Part shown: positions 1-10,159 of the stretch, piece after piece
How positions within the stretch are numbered: position 1 is the stretch's first letter
Layout: the number at the start of each line of letters is the position of its first letter
NCBI RefSeq assembly: GCF_018812025.1
Contig: NC_063052.1
Span: forward strand, 20,166,914-20,230,913
DNA from: Megalobrama amblycephala
Taxonomy: Eukaryota; Chordata; Actinopteri; Cypriniformes; Xenocyprididae
Reading direction: 5' to 3'
Length of the DNA stretch: 64,000 bases
The notes under the pieces: generated by a model
The model's database searches: none
What the model saw: only the letters and a program-made list of their open reading frames with translations
What the model was told of the DNA's origin: nothing
Made by a program: the position numbers and the translations under genes

Positions 1-1
1 T

Positions 2-733
2 GACGGCGGGGCAGCGAAGGGTTATACGCGCATACCCCCTGTGGAACGGGCCGTTGCTATGCAACTGTGCCCTAACTCCACCTGGCGGGGGGAGCCGTCT
101 CTCCCTTCCCGGGCCTGTAAGCACTCGTCGGATCTTACCGGCAAGGCTTACCAGGCCTGTGGGGAAGCTGCCTCTGCCCTACACGCTATGGCGTTGTTGC
201 AGGTCCATCAGGCCAAGGCACTGAAGGATCTGCATGAGGGAGGTCATGACCCACAAGTTCTTCAGGAACTTCGTGCCGCGACGGACCTCGCGCTTCGTGC
301 GACGAAGGTTACGGCGCGGTCAGTGGGTCGTGCGATGTCCACACTTGTGGTCCAGGAGTGCCATCTCTGGCTGTGTCTCGCGGACATGAGGGATACCGAC
401 AAGGTCAGGTTTCTTAATTCCCCCGTGTCCCAGACCGGCCTGTTCGGCGACGCGGTCGAGAACTTTGCCCAACAGTTCTCGACTGTACAAAAGCAGTCTG
501 AGGCCATCAGTCACATCCTGCCGAGGCGGTCAGCTGCTGCTCCACCACCGCCCGCAGCACCTCAGACTGCCCGTCGCCGAGGGCGCCCCCCTGCGGCCGC
601 CCCCGCTCCCGCGCCCCAGCAGCAGCAGCCTCCAGCTAAGCGGCGCCGTGGAGCCGGTCGCGGTCGGGGCGCCCAGCCCGTCCCGCCACCCCCCAAGAAG
701 AAGGTTGGCAAGGCCAAGTCCAAGCGGCCCTAG
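2..733 (+). CDS. DIRS gag-like protein (5' partial)
   Basis: The frame is open from base 2, so the start codon lies upstream of the window. The GTG at 41 and ATG at 59 are internal. Visible residues begin in a segment, GYTRIPPVERAVA, that resembles the conserved core of fish DIRS gag-like proteins. The middle is helical (about residues 50-170). The C-terminal 70 residues are rich in Pro, Ala, Arg and Lys (PAKRRRGAGRGRG and a final KKKVGKAKSK), a likely nucleic-acid-binding or nuclear-targeting tail. No zinc knuckle is seen, as expected for DIRS. Its function as a structural or RNA-packaging protein is inferred from position. It ends 16 bases before the first ATG of the reverse transcriptase frame. 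Confidence 0.8.
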   Translation, partial: DGGAAKGYTRIPPVERAVAMQLCPNSTWRGEPSLPSRACKHSSDLTGKAYQACGEAASALHAMALLQVHQAKALKDLHEGGHDPQVLQELRAATDLALRATKVTARSVGRAMSTLVVQECHLWLCLADMRDTDKVRFLNSPVSQTGLFGDAVENFAQQFSTVQKQSEAISHILPRRSAAAPPPPAAPQTARRRGRPPAAAPAPAPQQQQPPAKRRRGAGRGRGAQPVPPPPKKKVGKAKSKRP

Positions 734-749
734 GACGGGCGACCCGGAG

Positions 750-3050
750 ATGGAGGCGACTGCTCTACAGGAGGTGGTGACCGCACCGCTCCTTCCCCCG
801 GAGGAGGGCCGGGTGGAGAATCTTTTGTTTCCTTCTGTTTTTGTTCCGCCGCTGGCCCAGCAGCCAGCGGTACCCAAATTCTCAATAAAAGAGAAGTTTG
901 CTCTATCTCCGGGTCCGAAGAGAGCTCGGAGAGCAGTGGGAGGGCAAGAACCTCACCACTCTCATCCCCCTCTTCTGTCGCCAGCGGACAGCAGCGAGCA
1001 GCAGGCAGTCAAAGCCTCGACTGCTCCCTCTGTCCACCCGTGGAAGCAGGTAAGTGTTGCACAGCACACTGTGACGCCGCTTCGGGCCGCCTCGCAGAGA
1101 GAGCCTCCCGGGCCGCGTCCCTGCGTTCCACCTCGCTGCCCCGCTGCGGGTGCGCCTGTGGTTCCTCTGGTCCCGCTGGTGCGGTCTCTGGGAGCCTGGT
1201 TAGCGCTCCCCAGTCCGTCCCGCTGGCTCATTCGGACCATCAGGCTCGGCTACGCGATTCAGTTCGCCCGGCGTCCCCCCAGGTTCAGGGGCGTCCACTT
1301 CACTGTAGTGAAAGATGTCGATGCCCCTGTCTTGCGTGCGGAGATCGCAGTCCTACTGGCGAAGGATGCGATAGAGCCGGTCCCTCCAGCCGATATGAGG
1401 TCAGGGTTCTACAGTCCCTACTTCATTGTACCCAAGAAAAGCGGCGGGTTACGACCGATCCTGGATCTGCGGGTCTTGAATCGGAGCCTTCACAAGCTAC
1501 CGTTCAAGTTGCTCACGCAGAAACGCATCTTCGAATGCATCCGTCCCCGGGATTGGTTTGCAGCGAACGACCTGAAGGACGCGTACTTTCATGTCTCGAT
1601 CCTTCCGCGGCACAGGCCTTTCCTGCGGTTCGCGTTCGAAGGTCAGGCATATCAGTACAGAGTCCTACCCTTCGGGCTGGCCCTGTCTCCCCGCGTCTTC
1701 ACCAAAGTCGTGGAGGGAGCCCTTGTTCCCATGAGAGAACAGGGTGTTCGCATCCTCAACTATCTCGACGACTGGCTCATTCTAGCACAGTCCCGGGATC
1801 AGTTGTGCGAACACAGGGATTTGGTGCTCAGACACCTCAGCCAGTTGGGGCTTCAGGTCAACTGGGAAAAGAGCAAACTCGCCCCGGTGCAGAGGATCTC
1901 TTTTCTCGGTATGGAGTTGGATTCAGTCGAGCAGATAGCACGCCTCACAGAGGAACGTGCTCGGTCGGTGTTGAACTGCCTGAATACATTCAATGGCAGG
2001 ACAGCGGTCCCACTGAAGTTCTTTCAGAGGCTCCTGGGGCATATGGCGGCTGCTGCGGCTGTAACACCGCTTGGTCTGCTTCATATGAGACCGCTTCAGC
2101 ACTGGCTTCACGGCCGAGTCCCGAGATGGGCGTGGCAACGCGGCACGTTCCGGGTGCCAATCACTCAGGAGTGCCGCCGAACCTTCAGTCCGTGGTCGGA
2201 CCCCTTGTTTCTCCGGGCAGGAGTGCCCCTAGAACAGGTGTCCCGGCATGCTGTGGTGTTCACAGATGCTTCTGCCACCAGCTGGGGTGCCACGTACAAC
2301 GGGCATGCAGTGTCAGGGGTTTGGACGGGACCCCATCTGCATTGGCACATCAACTGCCTCGAGTTGCTGGCAGTACGTCTTGCTCTGAGCCGCCTCAAAG
2401 GCCTGCTACGGGGCAAGCATGTACTGGTCCGTACGGACAACACTGCGACCGTTGCGTACATCAACCATCAAGGTGGTCTACGCTCCCGTCGCATGTCGCA
2501 ACTCGCCCGCCATCTCCTCCTGTGGAGTCGGAAGCATCTGAGGTCGCTTCGCGCCATTCATGTTCCCGGTGTGCTCAACCGTGTGGCCGACGAGCTATCA
2601 CGAGCTGCGCTGCCAGGAGAGTGGCGACTCCACCCCCAGGTGGTTCAGCTGATCTGGAGAGAGTTCGGAGAGGCTCAGGTAGACCTGTTTGCCTCACCAG
2701 AAACCTCCCACTGCCAGTTGTTTTACTCTCTGACCGGGGGAACACTCGGGACAGACGCACTGGCACACAGCTGGCCCCGGGGCCTGCGCAAATATGCGTT
2801 TCCCCCAGTAAGCCTACTTGCACAGACCCTGTGCAAAGTCAGGGAGGACGAGGAGCAGGTCTTGTTAGTTGCGCCCTACTGGCCCAACCGGACCTGGTTC
2901 CCAGAACTCTCACTCCTCGCGACAGCCCCTCCCTGGCCCATTCCTCTGAGGAAGGACCTTCTTTCTCAGAGACGGGGCACTCTTTGGCACCCGCGTCCAG
3001 ACCTCTGGAAACTCCATGTCTGGTCCCTGGACGGGACGCGGAGGTTCTAG
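750..3050 (+). CDS. DIRS reverse transcriptase / RNase H polyprotein
   Basis: The start is set at the first ATG after the gag stop. The frame is open back to at least 465, so it overlaps gag and could also be reached by frameshifting. Residues 234-241 (LRPILDLR), 274-281 (DLKDAYFH, catalytic Asp 274) and 338-342 (YLDDW, catalytic Asp 340 and 341) are reverse transcriptase motifs, and VLPFGLALSP lies between the last two. RNase H starts near residue 500, with FTDASATSWG (Asp 506) and later HVPGVLNRVADELSR. The C-terminal 150 residues contain VDLFAS, YAFPP and LLVAPYWP, a block typical of DIRS and Ngaro polyproteins and sometimes likened to an adenine methyltransferase domain; I cannot confirm that activity. 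The frame is intact. The role is copying element RNA to DNA. Confidence 0.95.
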   Translation: MEATALQEVVTAPLLPPEEGRVENLLFPSVFVPPLAQQPAVPKFSIKEKFALSPGPKRARRAVGGQEPHHSHPPLLSPADSSEQQAVKASTAPSVHPWKQVSVAQHTVTPLRAASQREPPGPRPCVPPRCPAAGAPVVPLVPLVRSLGAWLALPSPSRWLIRTIRLGYAIQFARRPPRFRGVHFTVVKDVDAPVLRAEIAVLLAKDAIEPVPPADMRSGFYSPYFIVPKKSGGLRPILDLRVLNRSLHKLPFKLLTQKRIFECIRPRDWFAANDLKDAYFHVSILPRHRPFLRFAFEGQAYQYRVLPFGLALSPRVFTKVVEGALVPMREQGVRILNYLDDWLILAQSRDQLCEHRDLVLRHLSQLGLQVNWEKSKLAPVQRISFLGMELDSVEQIARLTEERARSVLNCLNTFNGRTAVPLKFFQRLLGHMAAAAAVTPLGLLHMRPLQHWLHGRVPRWAWQRGTFRVPITQECRRTFSPWSDPLFLRAGVPLEQVSRHAVVFTDASATSWGATYNGHAVSGVWTGPHLHWHINCLELLAVRLALSRLKGLLRGKHVLVRTDNTATVAYINHQGGLRSRRMSQLARHLLLWSRKHLRSLRAIHVPGVLNRVADELSRAALPGEWRLHPQVVQLIWREFGEAQVDLFASPETSHCQLFYSLTGGTLGTDALAHSWPRGLRKYAFPPVSLLAQTLCKVREDEEQVLLVAPYWPNRTWFPELSLLATAPPWPIPLRKDLLSQRRGTLWHPRPDLWKLHVWSLDGTRRF

Positions 3051-3054
3051 GTGA

Positions 3055-4068
3055 CTTACCCCCGAGGTACTTAACACCATCACTTCGGCTCGTGCACTGT
3101 CTACGAGACGTGCTTATGCCTCGAAGTGGAACCTGTTCGTCGAGTGGTGCTCTTCTCGCCGAGAAGACCCCCGAAGATGCTCGATCGGTGTCGTGCTTTC
3201 CTTCTTGCAGCAAGGGTTGGAGCGTAGGCTGTCCCCCTCCACCCTCAAAGTCCATTCTGCTGCTATCTCCGCTTACCACGACCACATAGATGGCAAATCT
3301 GTTGGTCAGCACGACCTGGTCGTCAGGTTCCTTAGGGGGGCGAGACGGTTAAATCCTCCTCGTCCCCCCTCCATACCCTCTTGGGACCTCGCTCTGGTGC
3401 TAAGAGCACTCCAGATTGCTCCCTTTGAGCCTTTGCAGTCGGCAGATTTAAAGATTCTGTCTATGAAGACTTTGCTGCTGGTTGCATTGGCCTCTATCAA
3501 GAGGGTAGGGGACCTGCAGTCATTTTCGGTCGACGAATCGTGCCTAGAGTTCGGGCCGGGTGACAGCCACGTGGTACTGAGACCCCGGCCTGGCTATGTG
3601 CCCAAGGTTCTTACCACTCCCTTCAGGGACCAGGTGGTGAGCCTGCAAGCGCTGCCCTCGGAGGAGGCAGACCCAGCCCTGGCTTTGCTCTGTCCAGTCC
3701 GCGCCTTGCGACTGTACATAGACAGAACTCGAAGCTTCAGGACCTCAGACCAGCTCTTTGTCTGTTACGGAGGCCAGCAGAAGGGAAAGGCTGTCTCCAA
3801 GCAGAGGATGGCCCACTGGATAGTGGATGCCATCGCCCTGGCTTACCAAGCTCAGGGCGTGCCCTGCCCGCTCAGGTTGCATGCTCACTCCACGAGAGGT
3901 GTAGCATCTTCCTGGGCGCTGGCTCGTGGCGCCTCGCTAACAGACATTTGTAGAGCTGCGGGCTGGGCGACACCTAACACGTTCGCTAGATACTATAGCC
4001 TTCGTGTCGAGCCGGTCTCCTCCCGTGTTCTCGCCTCAGGTCAGAGGCACGGAGAGGCCCCGGCTTAG
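3055..4068 (+). CDS. DIRS tyrosine recombinase
   Basis: The conserved product begins right after an in-frame TGA at 3052-3054, with no ATG near the start. An N-terminal core-binding domain is visible (STRRAYASKWNLFVEWC, then LSPSTLKVHSAAISAYH). The catalytic domain has Arg 150 in IKRVGD, the H-x-x-R box HSTR (His 278, Arg 281), the helix AAGWATPNTFARYY, and the nucleophile Tyr 313 or 314, counted from 3055. All members of the R-H-x-x-R-Y set are therefore present. The family integrates circular DIRS DNA without making target duplications. Because the core-binding domain starts before any ATG (the first non-ATG start often proposed would be GTG at 3193), expression probably relies on frameshift, readthrough or re-initiation after the RT stop at 3050. 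It starts 4 bases after the RT stop. Confidence 0.93.
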   Translation, partial: LTPEVLNTITSARALSTRRAYASKWNLFVEWCSSRREDPRRCSIGVVLSFLQQGLERRLSPSTLKVHSAAISAYHDHIDGKSVGQHDLVVRFLRGARRLNPPRPPSIPSWDLALVLRALQIAPFEPLQSADLKILSMKTLLLVALASIKRVGDLQSFSVDESCLEFGPGDSHVVLRPRPGYVPKVLTTPFRDQVVSLQALPSEEADPALALLCPVRALRLYIDRTRSFRTSDQLFVCYGGQQKGKAVSKQRMAHWIVDAIALAYQAQGVPCPLRLHAHSTRGVASSWALARGASLTDICRAAGWATPNTFARYYSLRVEPVSSRVLASGQRHGEAPA

Positions 4069-4615
4069 TGTCGGCTTGCTGCGCTGCGTGCGCTTTTTTG
4101 CTCCAGAGAGTCCCTACGGGCAGACCCTGTTGAGTCCTCCGGTTACCCTTCGGCAGCCGACGTGGCGGAGCGTCCGGCGCCAGGCCTATACTCCGTTGAA
4201 TCCTTGAGAACCGGATTTAGGCTGGGTTCCATATGTGTGACCCTACGGGGATCCCATATGGCTTCTCCACGGTTGCTCCTAAACGAAGCCCGTGTCTTTC
4301 CCTCTGGGAGAACCCATCTCTACCGAGTTGGAGTCACCCCAGTTCTTCCATATGTAGCACAGCCCTACAGGGTTAGTCCATATGTACTTCTCCACATAAC
4401 TCCTTCGGGGAAGGATGTGGGTTCCGCAGCGTTCCTTTCAACGAAAGGTTACGCTTTCCCAGCGTTATCCAATAAGTCTCACTGAATGGGTTTGGGAACA
4501 ACAGTGATCGACCCTCTCTGTGTGTTAGCCCTGTCCCACCGTCCGCAGGCAAGGGGGTTCAGGTGGCTTACAACAGAGCGCTGGAGGAGGGCAGCTCCTG
4601 TGGCGCTTTGGTAGG
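4069..4615 (+). other. non-coding tail of the DIRS element
   Basis: No convincing coding sequence follows the recombinase. The tail holds several short hairpins and diverged repeats built on CCATATG (near 4229, 4253, 4348, 4378) and paired CCCTACGG/CCCTACAGGG blocks. These may be RNA structures or circularisation signals; that is inference. Confidence 0.6.
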
Positions 4616-4727
4616 GATTCCTATTCGTCGGTCTGTCCGACGTACGTCGAACGTGACCGACTGAATGGGAACGTCTCGGTTACAAAAGTAACCCTCGTTC
4701 CCTGAAGGAGGGAACGGAGACGTACGT
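4616..4727 (+). repeat. DIRS internal complementary region
   Basis: 4616-4648 is a direct copy of 4921-4953 (33 bp). 4672-4727 is the reverse complement of 4945-5000 with a single mismatch. This combination inside the element, just before its right end, is the layout expected of the DIRS internal complementary region. Confidence 0.8.
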
Positions 4728-4920
4728 CCCGTCGCCACAGTTGTTGTCCTGCTGTGCTGCCGCCTGCTTAGTTCGGCTCCTCAGCGAAAACCTGAAGATG
4801 CAACGCACCTGCTGCTCATTATATACCGCGCTGCGAGGCGAGCAGCTGATGCAGATGATTGCATGCCAATGTGCATTGGCTCGTTTAGTTACACTCGAAG
4901 TAGATTGGCCTCTCTGGCGA

Positions 4921-5000
4921 GATTCCTATTCGTCGGTCTGTCCGACGTACGTCTCCGTTCCCTCCTTCAGGGAACGAGGGTTACCTTTGTAACCGAGACG
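4921..5000 (+). repeat. right terminal repeat of the DIRS element
   Basis: It ends in GTAACCGAGACG and is the outer partner of the internal complementary region. Related ends occur at 53093 and 62849. The GC-rich element sequence stops at 5000 and AT-rich intron sequence follows. Confidence 0.8.
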
Positions 5001-6384
5001 ATATTTTTTCAAAATAGTGCAGCAGTTTTAGTTATATCCAAGCAGTGCTGTCGGAGTTGTATATCCTCCTGGTATTGTCATTGTAGTAAATCTCAGGAAC
5101 AAAACCTTTAGCCAATGCCACGACGATCCAACAACGTTTATCTTCCGCATGCGAGCACATGTACACAGACTGACATCTGTCTCGAGTATGCAGCAAGCCA
5201 TATATTGTATAAAATAATCCAGAAAAAAGGCACAAATACAGCTGAGATGCCAAATTCAGTGGCTGAAATTAGCTGCTGAGGTAACATGACGGCTCACAGA
5301 CAGCAGGGCTGTAAACTTGGCTGTTTTAACATTATGGTCAATGAGATTTTGCTCCCTTTTGCAGCCTATCCCTAGCGGCCAGTCGATGAATCGCAGTTTA
5401 AGTTACTTCCGTATTGGCCTCACGAGAAACTGGGGGAGGTTGCTGCTTGTTCACAACGTTAAGCTTATAATAATGTTTTATAATAAGATCGGTACTGGTG
5501 GGTTTCCATGGGAAATTCGAGCATTCAGCCGTTCGTTTTTGTGTCATTAGGTCACGTCTGTTTACATGAAGAAGAAGTTATAGCTAGTAGGCTATATGGC
5601 ATGTGAGGATGCTGCTGGTAGCGGATCATTTATTGCCTTTTCTGGAAGCAGCTGGAATAATTAAACTTATCATTTTGATCCCGGATTGTAATCCGGAAAT
5701 GTCCAAATGACAATCATCAGTGACAACTGGAGATTAACCCCTAGTCAAAAGCAAATAACTTCAGACTGCGGAGTGGCTACAGAAATTAAAATATACAGGT
5801 AACGCTAATACACATTAAATACACAGTCACACAATGCTGATGTTGTTAACATTAACAATTTGAGAACAAAGTATAACGATAATAATAATTTGCACGGTTT
5901 GATGTGATCTGAGCTAAGCGATCATTAGATGTAATCACTGGTAATCATTGGTAGCGCGATTGTAATGCTTTTTTTTTTTTTCAGAAAAAAGTGGCAGACA
6001 TGTTACTTACTTGTTCAGATGACATTTTACGGTGAAAATTTTCATTTTGGTCACACTTCCAAGACACAGAATTTGTGATTCCGAAGTACAGTATCCACAC
6101 CGATGTGGTGACTGACAGCAAACTTTCCGCACAACCCACGGAAAGATGATAATTCCGCAAATAACTGCAATTGCAGGCTTCAAACAGAGGCAAAACTTAT
6201 AGACTGCAGCTTTAACAAAAGTAATTAAATAATGTTAACTAATGAAACATTATTGTAAAGTGTTACCAAAATGTCATATCTCATTCAAAAGATAAAGGGG
6301 TAGGGGTTGGGTTAAGTTTAGTGTAATGTAAAAAAAAAATGTTATGGCTGATTAAATTGACAATCATAGCCCAACAAAAAAAAA
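5001..6384. other. non-coding, no recognised gene
   Basis: AT-rich sequence with short shadow frames only. 5320-5470 and 5985-6190 resemble middle-repetitive fish DNA, but I could not define ends. There are poly-T at 5970-5981 and poly-A runs near 6330 and 6376. Confidence 0.4.
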
Positions 6385-7494
6385 AAAAGCTGAATTTATT
6401 AAAATAACCCCATTCATAAGTATGTTAACCTTTGATTCTTAATACTGTGTTACCTGGATGATCTACGACTGTTTTTTGTTTGTTTGTTTGTTTTGTGATG
6501 GTGGTTTATGAGTCGCTTGTTTGTCCTGAACAGTTAAACTGAGCTCTGTTCTTCAGAAAAAAATCTCCAGGTCCTGCAGATTCTTCAGTTTTCCAGTGTT
6601 TTTTGCATATTTGAACCCTTTACAGCAGTGACTGAATGATTTTGAGATCCTTTTCACACTGAGGACAATTGAGGGACTCAAACACAACTTTTAAAAAAGG
6701 TTCAAACATTCACTGATGCTCTAGAAAAAAAAAAAAAAAAAAAACATGATGCATTAATAGATGGGGGGTTAAAACATTTGGAATTTGAAGGTCAAGGTAA
6801 ATTGTATTTAATTTGTAAACATGCAAGTATCTTCTGTTGCTTCCGAAGGGCAGTACTAAATGAAAAAAAAAAAAAAAAAAAAAAAAATGATATTCAAGTG
6901 AAATAAGAAAAATTTGGACCTCTTCATCCTGTTCAAAAGTTTCCACCCGCCGACTCTTAATCCATCGTGTTTCCTTCTGAAGCATCAGTGAATGTTTGAA
7001 ACTTTTTTAATAGTTGTGTTTCAGTCCCTCAGTTGTCTTCAGTGTGAAAAGATGGACCTCAAAATCATTCAGTCACTGTTGTGAAGGGTTCAAATATGGA
7101 AAAGATGGTGGAAAACTGAAGAATGTTTGGGACCTGGAATTTTTTTTTCTGAAGAACAGAGCTCAGTTTAACTGCTCAGAATAAACAAGGGACTCATGAA
7201 CAACGATCACAAAACAAAAAAAAACAGTTGTGGATCATCCAGGTAACCACACACAGTATTAAGAATCAATGGTTCACAAATTTTTGAACTGGGTCATTTT
7301 AATAAATTCAGCTATTATAAATTTTTTGTCTTATGGATTATATGTAAACATCTTTTATGTAAAATATCTTACTCAGGACAGTACTAAATAAAAAAATAAC
7401 ATTTTTGCATTTTGTATGATCTCTCTTATTTTGTTAAACTTTTGCACATTTTCACAGATTCTGCAAGTGGTTCACATACTTAATCTTGCAACTG
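6385..7494. mobile_element. TA-type hairpin element, left-truncated copy
   Basis: The two halves are inverted copies of each other: the block around 6385-6600 recurs reversed at about 7080-7320, with a second inner inverted pair at 6690-6730 and 6975-7010. The right end (TTCACATACTTAATCTTGCAACTG, then TA) matches the complete copy at 10160-11083. The matching left end is missing. Long A runs interrupt the arms. Non-autonomous Tc1/mariner-type element by its TA target. Confidence 0.75.
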
Positions 7495-8953
7495 TATGTT
7501 ATAATGACAAATACCCCAATATATAACTCCACAATGATAAAATTCCCATTCCTCTCATGTCTGTGTATCGACACTAAAGGTTTCTCATTAAAAGCAAGGG
7601 AGTTGTTTGTTTATCAATAAAGCGACACCAAAGGGTCACAATAATGACACTAAAGGTGCTTGACAATTTTTGTTTCAGTTTTTGATGCCTTGGGATTGAC
7701 AATGGTTTGGTTTCAGTTGGATATACATCACAATTGGGAATCATCTTTGCAACTTCCTCTGATTTATTGCTTATTTAGTAAGAGTTGTGTGTAATTTAAG
7801 TTACATAATCAATGAAAACCACCATTTAGCATATGGGGGAACATTAATATGATTAAATCATGCACTGAATTAACAGACCTTGCACAACAACATTCATAAA
7901 GGTTTTAATAAGATATTATTGTCTTGATTGAAAGCACCATCATTTTCACTTCAAGGACTGTTTTGTAAACTCATAAAGCATTTTATCCATTAGCGTTTAA
8001 GAACAGTTTTCTTTAGAGCAAACTCCCAAACAGCTCAATGCATAATGCAGTATTTTCAATTCTGATAAAGAATCACTTCATTACACTACTTATCTCCATG
8101 TTGTTCAGAAACTTTCTAAGTTTGATTAAACTTTCATTTACCCAGAGGTTTGTTTATTATTTATTTATTTATTTCGCACGGGTCAGTAGCCATAACTCAT
8201 CCATCTTTGCAAAAGCATGTATTTATCTGAGCAATTATGATGTGGCGACCGCACCAGGGCCCAGTTTGCCCGCAGTGCTCAAAGCCCAATTATAGCAACA
8301 ACACAAATATTGACTCACAGAATACCACGCTTCAGCATAATTAAATGGAAGATCATACTTTTAAATGGAAGTATGTGAAAAATTAATAAGAAAAGGCCAC
8401 CAGCAAAATGGAATAAAGATTCCTGCTTATTTTTGCATTTTTATTTACATTGTGTGTCAGGCAGCGCATTTTTGCAGGAGGTGCATTCTCATGCAAATGC
8501 ATTAAGATGAAACTCTCAGAGGTCAAGTGAAAACCTCCCCATCTGAAAATGAACACAGCTCATAATGAATACTCTCCATTTATCATTTTCTTTTGGTTTA
8601 TTCATAAGTTTTGTACACTGATAGAGCTTGTTTGTGCTTGATGTGTTTGGTTAATTGGAAACAACATCAAGAACTGAAGTTAATGAAAGAATTAATTCCG
8701 CAAGTAATGTTAAATCACTGGTAGTCAGCATGCTTGCTGAAAGAGACAGTTAATGAGAAATGAGAAGCAGGGATACTAAAACTCTCGGCTGCTTTTCAGC
8801 CTTTTCAGGCATCTGCATAGAGATGGGAAATGCATGGAATTTGAAGATTTTTTATTAGATTCCTAAATGTTTTGGATGACTACTCATTTTTACTAGTCAG
8901 TGTTTACTTAATCTCACCACACAGCAACGTTACAAAAAACAGTCATGACGGTT
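7495..8953. other. non-coding, no recognised gene
   Basis: AT-rich intronic or upstream sequence. The short frame at 8038-8295 lacks any recognisable domain and has no flanking splice or start context. Nothing else supported. Confidence 0.4.
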
Positions 8954-9712
8954 CTTAAAGGGACAGTTCACCCAAAAATTTAAATTATCACATGATTTAC
9001 TCACCCTCAAGCCATCCTAGGTGTATATGACTATCTTCTTTCAGACAAACACAATCGGAGATATATTTAAAAATATCCATAGTCCTCCAAGGTTTATAAT
9101 GGAAGTGAATGGGGGCCCGCATTTTGAAAAAAAAAAAAAAAAATGCTTCCATCCATAATCAAAGTAATTCATACAACTCCAGTGGGTTAATAAACGCCTT
9201 TTGAAGCAAAGCGATGTTTTTTTGTAAGAAAAAAATGTCCACATTTAAAACTTTATAAATTCAAATAAGCAGCTTCCGGTGGACGACCATACGCATACTG
9301 TGCAACTCGATTTGTGGCAAATGAGTAACCCCTGACGCGATGTATGACGCAGGATATACAAGTATTGTAAGCTTAGACGTCTCTCGTGGTTCAAACAAAT
9401 AGGGCTGGGCAACAAACTCCAGCTCCTCTTCTTTTATATCAAAATCCTCCAACATTTCTCTTTAAAATGTATCGTTTTAAACTTCTAATTCATGACCGGT
9501 GTTTTGTTTTGCTCTCGTTCATCATTGCGTTCGGGTCAAAGGTTGCTCTTCCGCCCAAATCAACTTGTGCAGTATGCATACGGTCGTCCGCCGGAAACTA
9601 CTTATTTGAATTTATAAAGTTTTAAATATGGATATTTTTCTTACAAAAATGCATCGCTTCGCTTCAAAAGGCATTTATTAACCCACTGGATCACTTTGAT
9701 TATGGATGAATG

Positions 9713-9747
<35 letters not shown>

Positions 9748-9850
9748 GCGGGCCCCCATTCACAACCATTATAAACCTTGGAGGACTAAGGATATTTTTA
9801 AAATATCTCAGATTGTGTTCTTCTGAAAGAAGATAGTCATATACACCTAG
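8954..9850. mobile_element. TTAA hairpin element, copy 1 (right end truncated)
   Basis: Starts TTAAAGGGACAGTTCACCC. The arms 9028-9280 and about 9595-9852 are inverted copies, down to the poly-A and poly-T insert in each arm. The right-hand terminal 60-70 bp, present in the copies at 29778 and 47833, is missing. No coding region. Confidence 0.7.
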
Positions 9851-10159
9851 TAAGTTGAGATTGTAAGTTCAATAAATGTAAAGTTCAATAAATGAAATTT
9901 TGACCACAGTACCAAAACTGTTTACTATACATAATGAAATGTCCCTAAATGAACTGCATGCTCAACAATATGCAAGCTTGTTAACTGAATTGGGAAATTC
10001 ACAATTTTTTAAATACATAAACAACATTTACAATCTAGTTAGTTTGAGTGTTTGGTTTGTTACTTGAATTTCAGCAGTTTCATGATCTCTGCAGCCAATA
10101 ATTAAAAGCACAAAACACATTAAGTTTGCCACAAACAATATAGTTATTAAATGTATATA

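Larger units (their letters stand above)
1..5000 (+). mobile_element. DIRS-type tyrosine-recombinase retrotransposon, left end cut by the window
   Basis: Three open frames follow one another in the order gag-like, reverse transcriptase/RNase H, tyrosine recombinase, which is the DIRS order. There is no integrase or LTR. Downstream lies a non-coding tail with a 56-bp inverted pair (4672-4727 against 4945-5000, one mismatch) and a 33-bp direct repeat (4616-4648 and 4921-4953). This fits the internal complementary region and right terminal repeat from which DIRS elements close a circular intermediate. The left terminal repeat and the start of gag are upstream of the window. The coding part is GC-rich and free of stops for about 4 kb, unlike the AT-rich introns around it, so the insertion looks young. 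It probably sits in an upstream intron of the PTPRU gene, or 5' of it. Confidence 0.93.

Noticed and set aside
465..749. Upstream 95 codons of the RT frame as a definite N-terminus
   Set aside because: They overlap gag and read as low-complexity Pro/Arg/Ser. Similarity to DIRS proteins begins after the ATG at 750, so the overlap part was not counted as certain coding sequence.
1040..3289. A 749-codon open frame overlapping the RT gene in another frame
   Set aside because: It is the GC-rich shadow of the RT/RNase H frame. It has no domain of its own, while the overlapping frame has all RT motifs.
8038..8295. A small membrane protein
   Set aside because: Hydrophobic but AT-rich, with no start context, no splice sites and no similarity that I recognise.
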